From: Mycoplasmataceae bacterium | GTDB lineage: Bacteria > Bacillota_I > Bacilli_A > Mycoplasmatales > Mycoplasmoidaceae | Direction of reading: 5' to 3' | Length of the DNA stretch: 10,161 nt | Assembly (NCBI GenBank): GCA_020024735.1 | Contig: JAHHTI010000040.1 | Coordinates: 1 to 10,161, forward strand | Shown: positions 1-6,474 of the stretch, in pieces | Numbering within the stretch: the first letter of the stretch is position 1 | Layout: the number at the start of each line of letters is the position of its first letter | Notes under the pieces: generated by a model | Told to the model about the DNA's origin: nothing | Seen by the model: only the letters and a program-made list of their open reading frames with translations | Database searches by the model: none | Translations under genes and position numbers: made by a program

Positions 1-4
1 TATC

Positions 5-23
5 TATATGATTATATCATATA
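5..23. repeat. AT-rich inverted repeat at window edge
   Basis: TATATGAT (5-12) and ATCATATA (16-23) form a perfect 8-bp inverted repeat around a 3-base loop. No gene is visible in bases 1-73, so its role cannot be set from this window. It could belong to a gene lying to the left, or be chance pairing in very AT-rich DNA. Confidence 0.35.
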
Positions 24-73
24 CATAACTAGTTTATAATCTATTCTCATTAAATCTTATTTAGAATAAATAA

Positions 74-101
74 AATATGTCCCACTGCTATGGGACATAT
101 T
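74..101 (-). terminator. Intrinsic terminator after the DUF2188-type gene
   Basis: AATATGTCCCA (74-84) and TGGGACATATT (91-101) make a perfect 11-bp stem with a 6-base loop. It starts 25 bases past the stop codon of the minus-strand gene. On the minus strand the hairpin is followed by TTATTTATT, a moderately U-rich tail. The GGGAC/GTCCC core stands out against the AT-rich surroundings. It may also act on plus-strand transcripts. Confidence 0.75.
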
Positions 102-125
102 AATTAAAAATCTTAAAAAATTAAA

Positions 126-410
126 CTATTTCTTACCTTTAATTTTGTAAGTTTCGTCAATCTTACCATCCATTTTGTAGATGATAACAGTAGCTTCAGA
201 ATTCTTAGCTAATACTTTAACTTTATCTTTAGCTTCTTCTTTGGTTTCACATACAGCAGTTACTTTAGCTGCATTTCCTCTTTTAATTTCTCAACCAATT
301 TTAACATCACCATCATATCTAGCCGATACATAATAAATATTAGTAGGCTTAGATGTAGGCTTTGAATCTGCTTTTTTAGTTGTATCTTTTGCAGTAGTTT
401 TCTTTTCCAT
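126..410 (-). CDS. DUF2188 domain-containing small protein
   Basis: A 94-residue protein. Residues 1-23 are a Lys/Thr/Ser-rich, probably disordered, basic head. Residues 25-91 match the DUF2188 pattern from memory: a tyrosine-rich first strand (NIYYV), a strand ending in GWEIKRGNA, a Thr-Lys-Glu-Glu-Ala helix (TKEEAKDKVKVLAKN), then a strand ATVIIYKMDGKIDE. Trp40 is encoded by TGA (291-293). The start is set by the Shine-Dalgarno sequence AGAAGG six bases upstream. There is no signal peptide or membrane segment, so it is probably cytosolic. The molecular function of DUF2188 is unknown to me; the basic head would fit nucleic-acid contact, but that is a guess. It has its own promoter and terminator and so is probably a single-gene unit. 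Confidence 0.85.
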
Positions 411-416
411 AAATTT

Positions 417-422
417 CCTTCT
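417..422 (-). promoter_or_regulatory. Shine-Dalgarno of the DUF2188-type gene
   Basis: On the minus strand AGAAGG is followed by AAATTT and then ATG. This is the clearest ribosome binding site in the window and fixes the start at 410. Confidence 0.8.
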
Positions 423-442
423 AATTAAAAATATACATATAC

Positions 443-473
443 ATTATATATAATATAAACACTTTTTTGTTAA
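443..473 (-). promoter_or_regulatory. Probable promoter of the DUF2188-type gene
   Basis: On the minus strand a perfect -10 box TATAAT (443-448) lies 32 bases before the start codon. TTAACA (468-473) is a possible -35, but its 19-base spacing is long. The surrounding TATATTATATATAAT offers overlapping alternative -10 boxes. Confidence 0.5.
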
Positions 474-483
474 TTTTTAGAGA

Positions 484-798
484 TTAACTGGATTTAAAAT
501 TATACAAAACATATGCTAGACTTTCAATTTTATTTTGCATATTTCATATATCATAAATCAAAACTTCACGTGAAGATTTCAAATTAATTAGTTCATTAAT
601 TAACTCAATTTTAATGGTATCAAAATTAGAATTGGAAGTCGGCATTTGTTCTAGTTGATCAAATCATTCCTTAATCCTAACATTAATATCCTCAACACGG
701 ATATTCCGATTTCTTAATTTATTACTTAATAAAACACAATCCTCAAAAATCTTGTAAAGAATATTGGTAATAAAAGAGAAACTATTTTTCATTTTCAT
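484..798 (-). CDS. Hypothetical 104-residue protein with two UGA-Trp codons
   Basis: A 104-residue ORF that needs TGA read as Trp at residues 45 and 85. I recognise no family. It is predicted helical and charged, with heptad-like Leu/Ile spacing in RVEDINVRIKEWFDQLEQ (residues 34-51) and in the C-terminal half (IELINELINLKSSREVL, then IWNMQNKIESLAYVL). It has no signal peptide or membrane segment. The first ATG (798) overlaps the end of the upstream gene by 17 nt; a second in-frame ATG lies two codons on (792). AGAAAG sits about 11 bases before the first ATG and is a weak ribosome site. The overlap suggests translational coupling with the membrane gene at 782-1105 and a possible physical partnership through helices. 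Confidence 0.75.
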
Positions 799-1105
799 CT
801 AAGATGGCTTTCTGTAATTGCTTATTGAACTTTTCAATATTATCGTGATTATTTTTAATCACTTTTTCAATGGTACTAGAGTTTCTCTTAATAGCCAAGT
901 CAATAACATTAATGTAAGTAGAAATTTTTAGTAAAGAATCAATTGTAGGTGATAAAGTTTCTAATTTATAGGTAATATCTTCCACCAAATAGTCAACTTT
1001 CTTAGTAGTAATAGCCATTTTTCTAAAGACAAACAAAAGATAAAGAACTAAGACAATTCCTAAACTTACTAAGATTCCTAATAATATTGCTAACCATAAA
1101 GCCAT
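782..1105 (-). CDS. Membrane-anchored helical protein, DUF948-like
   Basis: A 107-residue protein. Residues 2-27 are one strongly hydrophobic segment (LAILLGILVSLGIVLVLYLLFVF) with Arg-Lys just after it. The positive-inside rule then puts the long charged C-terminal part in the cytoplasm. Residues 32-107 look like a helical, coiled-coil-prone stalk. The arrangement of an N-terminal helix, a Leu/Val-rich stalk with repeated Asp/Asn and a 'LETLSPTIDSLLKIS' segment resembles DUF948 proteins of Firmicutes. I recognise this by layout, not by a diagnostic residue. Trp4 is encoded by TGG, unusual here since most Trp codons are TGA. It is the first gene of an apparent two-gene operon, and its last codons overlap the next start. 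No Shine-Dalgarno precedes the ATG. Confidence 0.8.
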   Translation of the reverse strand: MALWLAILLGILVSLGIVLVLYLLFVFRKMAITTKKVDYLVEDITYKLETLSPTIDSLLKISTYINVIDLAIKRNSSTIEKVIKNNHDNIEKFNKQLQKAILDENEK

Positions 1106-1114
1106 AATAAATTA

Positions 1115-1120
1115 ATTATA
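1115..1120 (-). promoter_or_regulatory. -10 box very close to the start (possible leaderless mRNA)
   Basis: On the minus strand a perfect TATAAT is followed by only nine bases (TAATTTATT) before the ATG at 1105. A transcript starting about seven bases after the box would have a leader of zero to three bases. That matches the lack of a ribosome binding site. No convincing -35 box is present. Confidence 0.5.
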
Positions 1121-1140
1121 ATTTATTTACTATAAATCTT

Positions 1141-1160
1141 TCTTTTTTTATCTTTTTTTA
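1141..1160. repeat. Two tandem copies of a 10-bp T-rich unit between divergent genes
   Basis: TCTTTTTTTA occurs twice in perfect tandem (1141-1150 and 1151-1160), followed by a decayed third copy (TCTTTGTTTT). Each copy carries a run of seven T. The repeat sits in the 134-base divergent promoter region (1106-1239), about 60-75 bases upstream of the surface gene's -10 box. Such tracts can change length by slippage. Confidence 0.6.
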
Positions 1161-1217
1161 TCTTTGTTTTCATTTTCTTGTTAAAAATCTATTTATTTTC
1201 TTAATTTTTTATTAAGG

Positions 1218-1223
1218 TATAAT
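1218..1223 (+). promoter_or_regulatory. -10 box of the surface protein gene
   Basis: A perfect TATAAT lies 16 bases before the ATG at 1240, so the expected transcription start is near 1230. No good -35 match is found 16-18 bases upstream; the region is nearly all T. AAAGG (1229-1233) is the likely Shine-Dalgarno, six bases from the ATG. Confidence 0.55.
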
Positions 1224-1237
1224 AACCTAAAGGTTAT
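1221..1237. promoter_or_regulatory. Inverted repeat over the transcription start and ribosome site
   Basis: ATAACCT (1222-1228) and AGGTTAT (1231-1237) are perfect inverted arms separated by two bases. The element overlaps the end of the -10 box, the expected transcription start and the AAAGG ribosome site. As DNA it could be an operator. As RNA it would only partly form, because transcription starts within it. Confidence 0.4.
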
Positions 1238-1239
1238 CT

Positions 1240-4200
1240 ATGAAGAAAAAGAAAATATTTTTTACTTTAAGCTCACTAAGTGTATTAATCCTTGGAACAA
1301 GTGGAACTGTTTCTAATATCGGATTAAGTTTAGCTGTGCAAAGCGATAAACCAACCACTAACTTAACTGATGTTAAACTTCTAAATGATTCTACTCAACC
1401 TAGAGAAGAAACTAAACCAGAAGTCAAAGAAGTTACTAATCGTATCTTTATCGGTAAAGACTCTGCCATTCCAATTGCAGGAAATGGTCCAGATAAACAA
1501 ATCATTGCCAAAATTACTGATACTAATGGTAAGTTTATTAAAAACATTACCTCAGTTGATGGTCAAAACTATGTTGATATAAAATTGCCATTAGATGATT
1601 ACTATGTAGAAATAACTAAAGGTTTAGAAAATCCTACCTACTTAAATCCAATGGCAAACTTGAAAGTTGTGTTGTCACCAGCTAGTGGAACTGAACCTTA
1701 TGATGCGCCTGAAAAATATCCACGTGTTAATTTACTTTATGAACCAGTTATATTAAAAGATGACCATGTAGCGAATAGACAATTTAAACTAAATGATGTT
1801 GTACTTGATTATACTATCAAAGATGTTATTGGTCATGGTTTTACCTTTATGAGAAACTGAACTTCCAATAAGATGACTTTTTTAATTTTTGTGGATACAG
1901 CTGATTCATATACGATGGATATGTTAACTGATTTGCAAAACTTAATAACTGAAAATAAATGAGAAAATAAGGTGAATATTTTTTGTATCTCTGCTACTGA
2001 TAGTATGGATAAGTTAATTAACCTTCAACAAACAACCTATAGTAAATTTAGATGAGTTTATGATGAAAATAGAAGTTTTCAAAAGCATTTCTTTTTCCCT
2101 AATCAAAGTGTACCAGCAATTGCTTTAGTCGACTTTCAAGGATGTGTTGATGCTCTTGAATATGGAACTAAGAATAATGTCTGATTTGAAACAATGATTA
2201 AAAAGTTTTCTTTGCCTAAATTTCTTGACTTTGACTTTGATGCTGATTATAAAGCAGATTTAGGAGATGGTAAAGATAATTTACCTTCCACTGGTTTACC
2301 TAAAAGTTTAGCTGATTTAATGAAGATTAAAGCTTCTGAAATTGCCAAGGTAGAAAAGTATAATTCCAATGATTATAATCTTATTGATGATCGTTATTTA
2401 CCAGTTAAGCCAGAAGAATATATCCCTGAAGCTGTTAATATTACTTCATATATTTCGTTAGAAAGATCTGGTGTACCATATCAAGATTTGGCTAGAGAAG
2501 CCTTATCAAAGAATTTTTTTAATCGTAATTTAAAAAATGATGTGTGACTTTTAAATCCATTAGATGTATGAAATAAAACTGAACAAACCAAGCAGTTAGA
2601 ACTAAGTGATGCTATTAATTTATATAGTGAATGACTAGGTCCTATTACTGTTGCTGACTACTCTATGGATAAATATGCACTAGCACATAATTTTCAACTA
2701 AAAGGTTTTAGCTTAAAACACTTTTTCTCATATGCTACTCCTGACCAAAGAATCAACGCGATTAAAGAACTAGTTGCGCGTTATGGCGCTATTGCTGTTA
2801 CCTTTAATGATACTAAAGTAGACTACTTCACTAATGTTAATAGTCAAAATAACAAAGGGTTCTCATATTCTACAATTATATGTGGATGAGATGATACAGT
2901 TGACCAATCTAAATTTACTCCTGCTGCCACAAGAAAAGGTGCTTTTATTTGTAAAAATACTACTGAAGAATTAAAAACAAGAAAATTCTTTAATCTTTCA
3001 TATGACTCTCCATTAGTAGATGCTATCACTTTTGAACTTATTCCAAATCGTTTTGCAGAATTTAATAACAACTATTATTACGACTCAGATCCATTGTCTG
3101 ATGCTAATATTGACAATAATGTGGTTTCGGACCAAGCAGCAGCCGTTTTCCCTGTAAAAGTGGCTGACAATATATATAATGAACAATTAGAAGCCGTTAG
3201 TGTAGGTGTGCTTGGTGATGATGTTACAGTAGATGTTAGTATCTATCGGGGTATTAATAAAGTAGACTTTGTTGATCCTAAGAAAGATTTAGACCCAACA
3301 AATGGAGAATTTTTAATAAATGCGAAGGGTTATGCTAAATATAGTGGTAATGTGGTTGTTCTACTTCCATATCCAATTGATATCAAAAAACATGAAAATT
3401 TTAGTGTTGTTGTTAAAGTTTCGAACCCTCGTAATGATGCTAAAATTGTTTATGGTACTGACCGTTCTGTAGATAATATGACATATTACAATAAGAATGG
3501 TAACTGAGTCAATGCAATGTCATTAAAACCATATGCAGCTGCTAGAATAAAAGCATTAACTAATTCTTTTAAGAAAAACATTATTGAATTTTCTAATAAT
3601 TTAGAAGATTCAACTATTATGTTAAATAAATATTCATGACGTTATAAAAGTAATGAATTCCGTCCTATCCCATCAGTTTATTTAAACACTAAACTACTCC
3701 TTAACAAAACAGGATATAACTTTAACAACAATCAATATATTCTAAAACCTCAAGATTCTTATACTAGTAATGATGCAGTTATCGGACAAGGACAAGTTAA
3801 TGTAGAAGGGGTTTCTCCGATAACTGGAAAACAAACAGTTTATTATTGAATTTATGTAGGTATTGCACCTGATTTAGGTGATATTGGTTCATATGCTAAT
3901 TTTACTAGTGATAATGTTCCTAAAACTATAAATATTAGAATTAACAATTCTGCAAAATATATTAAAGATATTATCTTACCTTATGGTTTTGAATGACAAA
4001 ATGTTGATGAAAATGCACTAATTGATCATACTGAAATTGGTAAGGGAAGTTTAGTATATGCCGCTGATGATGCTAAATGTTTCCGTGCTAACCAATGACC
4101 TGGTAGTAATGTTGCTCTAACAAGATTAGAAACTGACTCAATTGTTCGTCCTAGCAAACCAACTGAGCCTGATACTAATCCAGATGTCCCTGTAGCTCCA

Positions 4201-4362
4201 GGCCCAGGTGACTCAGATACTGGAATTCCATATTTTCCTACTAGTGCTCCTAGAACTGACTATGTAGAAATCATTGCTTTAGTTGTCATTATCTTGGTAG
4301 TTATATCACTAATAGCTTTAATATGAGTTCTTATTCATATCAAAAGAAATAAACGTTATTAA
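1240..4362 (+). CDS. Surface protein: degenerate redoxin, C1 pseudopeptidase, lectin-like domain, C-terminal TM
   Basis: 1040 residues, continuous when TGA is read as Trp. Residues 1-33 are a signal peptide (MKKKK, then a hydrophobic core) without a lipobox Cys. Residues about 67-147 look like an Ig-type beta domain. Residues 178-320 follow a TlpA/AhpC thioredoxin fold: strand FLIFVD (214-219), FCISAT (248-253), cis-Pro in VPAIALVD (291-298). The CxxC site is replaced by ADSYT (221-225). Residues about 395-600 follow the C1 (papain) fold of bacterial C1/lectin-like proteins: YSEWLGP (462-468), YGAIAVTF (515-522), GWDD (549-552), GAFICKN (567-573). No Cys occurs between 302 and 548 and Tyr543 stands where the catalytic His is expected, so it is predicted inactive. 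Residues about 605-774 match the lectin-like domain that follows such peptidases. Then come a beta-rich region, a Pro/Asp linker (970-1004), a TM helix (1011-1033) and a KRNKRY tail. Role inferred: adhesion or ligand binding. Confidence 0.85.
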
Positions 4363-5843
4363 TTTGTAAAACTAAACATATCTTTAAAAACTTGATGTTT
4401 AGTAAAGAATTTCCCATATTGTTTGTGTTGATAAATTAAATAAGTAACCATAGTTGCACCTATTACATTTACTAAATTAAAAATATAAAGATACATAAAA
4501 GCATAATGGTTATAGGCAAATGCATTAGCACTATCTATCTTAAAGGGTTTCATAATTAAAGCAGCTACTGGATTGACTCAAATGTTTTCACTAAATCCAA
4601 TGATAGAAATGAATCCGGCAACAATTCCCACAACTCCTCATAAAATTTTTACCTCATTTAATATTGATCAATAAATTGCTCGATTAGCACCAATTAATAA
4701 CATTATCAAACACAATATTACAACTCCAATGATTCCTAATGACAATTCATAATTTTTGTTAATGCCAGTTAAAATAACCATTATCAAACTCATTGCTATT
4801 AATATTAAATTAGTTTGAAATAATGATTTAGTTGGTGATTTTGTATATTTTTGTGTTCATTTACTCACTATCAGTGCACCAATAATAGGAGTACCATAAT
4901 TATATAAATAAGAAATAAATGAAGAAACGTGTGCACTAATTCCATAGTTGATACTAAATATCGTTCCAAATGCTGTAATGATGGCATAAGCATTCATAAT
5001 AAAAAAGATTAAAAAAGAAATCATCCAAACATATTTATTTTTAATTGCATAAAGAAAATCTTGATGTACTTGTTTTCAAAATTTTTCTCGATAAAAAGAT
5101 TTTATTTTTTGCAATTCTTCTTTATTGGTAATAACCATAATTTCAGTAGTATACAATGGTTTATACAAATAATGTCCATCAGGATTTTTTTTAATAAATC
5201 TTTCTCATCATGGACCTGGCATTAAGAAACAAGTAAGCAATCCAATTACCATATATAAAAATGCGTAAAAAATCAATACAGCAAATAAATTTCCACCCGC
5301 ATGAGGATCAAATAATGTACTACTAATTGTAATACTAATAATCGCAAAAGAAATAAAGGCAACTAATACATTTGATAGTCCTCTTCAAATCTCAGTATTA
5401 GCATAAAGTTGGACATGTTTTTTTGTTTCATCCATTAAACCAACAACTTTAATAAAAGCACTTCAAAAAATTAAAGAATTGATAATCGCATATAAGATAT
5501 AAATAATAATTAACTGAGAAAAAGTCATCACTCCTTGAAATCCAATTAATGAATACCAGACACTTAAAAGGGCAGCGCTAAACATACTACTTGAAAATAA
5601 TAGTTTAGGACTTACTCGATCTGCTACTCACCCACCAGGAATATATAAAACTAATGATATGACTCCATAAATTGTTAACAAAAGTTGTAGATCAACTAGA
5701 CTAATATTGGTAATAGCTTGAATTTGATTGATATACTGATTCATTAAAAATGGTGTTAAATAAAAAGTACCAGCTCCAAAAGAAACTAGAATTAGCAATA
5801 CTCATTTTTTAATTTTAGATTCACAATATCAATTATTATTCAT
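4359..5843 (-). CDS. MFS family transporter
   Basis: A 494-residue polytopic membrane protein with about twelve hydrophobic helices. The first pair is joined by the MFS motif A, GGWVADRVSPK (residues 70-80). A central cytoplasmic loop around residues 205-270 is rich in Lys and Glu (PGPWWERFIKK, KEELQKIKSFYREKF), as is usual between the two six-helix halves. The tail is short and basic. Trp codons are TGA, including two adjacent ones in 'PWWE'. The substrate cannot be told; similar MFS proteins are common in mycoplasmas and often stay unassigned. The ATG at 5843 has only a weak ribosome site (GTAAG). The 36 bases between it and the tRNA terminator hold no clear promoter, so expression may partly come from read-through. 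Its stop codon overlaps that of the convergent surface gene. Confidence 0.88.
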
Positions 5844-5880
5844 ATCTTACTTTTTTTACTTGAATGATTAATGTGATTAA

Positions 5881-5908
5881 TAAAAAATGCACCTTTTAAT
5901 GGTGCATT
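5881..5908 (-). terminator. Intrinsic terminator of the tmRNA-tRNA unit
   Basis: AATGCACC (5886-5893) and GGTGCATT (5901-5908) form a perfect 8-bp stem with a 7-base loop. On the minus strand it is followed by TTTTTTATT, a typical U-tract. It lies 14 bases past the CCA end of tRNA-Thr. Confidence 0.85.
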
Positions 5909-5922
5909 CATAATTATTTAAA

Positions 5923-5996
5923 TGGTGCCGAATGGCAGAATTGAACTGCCGGCTAGACATTACCATTGTCTTGTTTTACCACTAAACTAATTCGGC
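5923..5996 (-). tRNA. tRNA-Thr (GGU anticodon)
   Basis: A full cloverleaf of 74 bases with encoded CCA. The acceptor stem GCCGAAT/ATTCGGC is perfect. The D arm is GTTT-AGTGGTA-AAAC. The anticodon stem AGACA/TGTCT encloses loop ATGGTAA, with GGT at positions 34-36, which decodes ACC and ACU as threonine. The variable loop is AGCC, and the T arm GGCAG-TTCAATT-CTGCC is complete. The D arm resembles that of tRNA-Gly, but the anticodon is clearly GGT. It lies one base after the tmRNA 3' end and is probably cut from a shared precursor. Confidence 0.93.
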
Positions 5997-5997
5997 A

Positions 5998-6384
5998 TGG
6001 TGGAGATGACGGGAGTTGAACCCGTTTCCACAAACAAACTTCAAAAAAGGTCTACAGTTTAGTACCATTTGATTATTCTATATTTACTAATAGTACGAAC
6101 TTAATATAGATTTACCTTGCTTGCAGTTCGATATCCAATATGAAGGTACAACTATTGAATACCTATCTATTTAACTATGATTATTCTATAAATAGAGAAA
6201 CTAGAATAAAAAAGCAAATTGACTAAGCGTGAGCGAAGTTAAGGTTGCTAGCCATTAGTTGGTTTGCTTCAAAAGCATCAACTTGGTTGTTTGATTCGTC
6301 TGCACTTATTGAACCTAGAGCTATAAGGGGCTTACCCCACTGCACTTTAATGTCACTCATTCATGTCGAAGCCGTGACATCCCC
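5998..6384 (-). ncRNA. ssrA: Transfer-messenger RNA (tmRNA)
   Basis: A 387-base tmRNA including the encoded CCA. It rescues stalled ribosomes by tagging nascent peptides for proteolysis. The 5' end GGGGATG pairs with the 3' CATCTCC to give the acceptor stem, including the G3-U70 wobble recognised by alanyl-tRNA synthetase. The 5' part continues with the characteristic TCACGGCTTCGACATG. The T arm ACGGG-TTCAACT-CCCGT is near the 3' end. The tag frame begins at the resume codon GCA (6303) and ends with TAG (6223). It encodes 26 residues, starting ADESNNQVDAFEA and ending MASNLNFAHA. Other mollicute tags I recall end in AFA-type sequences, so the His in FAHA is unusual. It follows the rpsB terminator and should use its own promoter near 6405-6420. 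Confidence 0.97.
6223..6303 (-). CDS. tmRNA proteolysis-tag reading frame
   Basis: 26 codons plus TAG inside ssrA, read after the alanine charged on the tmRNA. The resume codon is GCA and the stop is TAG, as required in a genome where TGA is not a stop. In mollicutes this type of long tag is known to be recognised by Lon (shown for Mesoplasma florum). The hydrophobic, aromatic end (NLNFAHA) keeps the general character of that degron. Confidence 0.85.
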   Translation of the reverse strand, partial: ADESNNQVDAFEANQLMASNLNFAHA

Positions 6385-6387
6385 ATA

Positions 6388-6405
6388 ATGCTACTAACGT
6401 AGCAT
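6388..6405 (-). promoter_or_regulatory. Hairpin and AT-rich promoter region just upstream of tmRNA
   Basis: ATGCTAC (6388-6394) and GTAGCAT (6399-6405) form a perfect 7-bp stem with a 4-base loop, three bases before the mature tmRNA 5' end. TATATA boxes lie directly upstream on the minus strand (6405-6420). No good -10 box sits at the right distance for initiation at the mature 5' G. The transcript therefore probably starts upstream, and RNase P removes this hairpin leader. Confidence 0.4.
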
Positions 6406-6437
6406 ATATATTTTATATAAAAATTAGGAAATAAAAA

Positions 6438-6465
6438 AAGTATTTATGGTTGCCCATAAATACTT
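6438..6465 (-). terminator. Intrinsic terminator of rpsB
   Basis: AAGTATTTATGG (6438-6449) and CCATAAATACTT (6454-6465) form a perfect 12-bp stem with a 4-base loop. On the minus strand it runs into TTTTTTTATTT. It begins nine bases after the rpsB stop and separates rpsB from ssrA. Confidence 0.92.
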
Positions 6466-6474
6466 AGTTAAAAA

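Noticed and set aside
1385..1582. Plus-strand 65-codon frame overlapping the start of the surface gene
   Set aside because: Out-of-frame shadow; composition is untypical and the overlapping frame has a clear signal peptide and domains.
2281..2295. LPSTG motif at residues 348-352 of the 1040-residue surface protein, like a sortase signal
   Set aside because: It is in the middle of the protein, far from the C-terminus, with no following hydrophobic helix. Wall-less mollicutes have no use for sortase anchoring. The protein has its own C-terminal TM helix.
2844..3071. Minus-strand 75-codon frame inside the surface gene
   Set aside because: Antisense to the well-supported C1-like domain; no ribosome site or family resemblance.
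1240..4362. Apparent decay into several short fragments
   Set aside because: All breaks are TGA codons in one unbroken frame, mostly at plausible Trp positions. The same holds in rpsB, so this is the genetic code and not a pseudogene.
5866..5880. Short direct repeat ATTAAT-x-TGATTAAT upstream of the transporter
   Set aside because: Two 7-8 base AT-only copies are expected by chance at this base composition.
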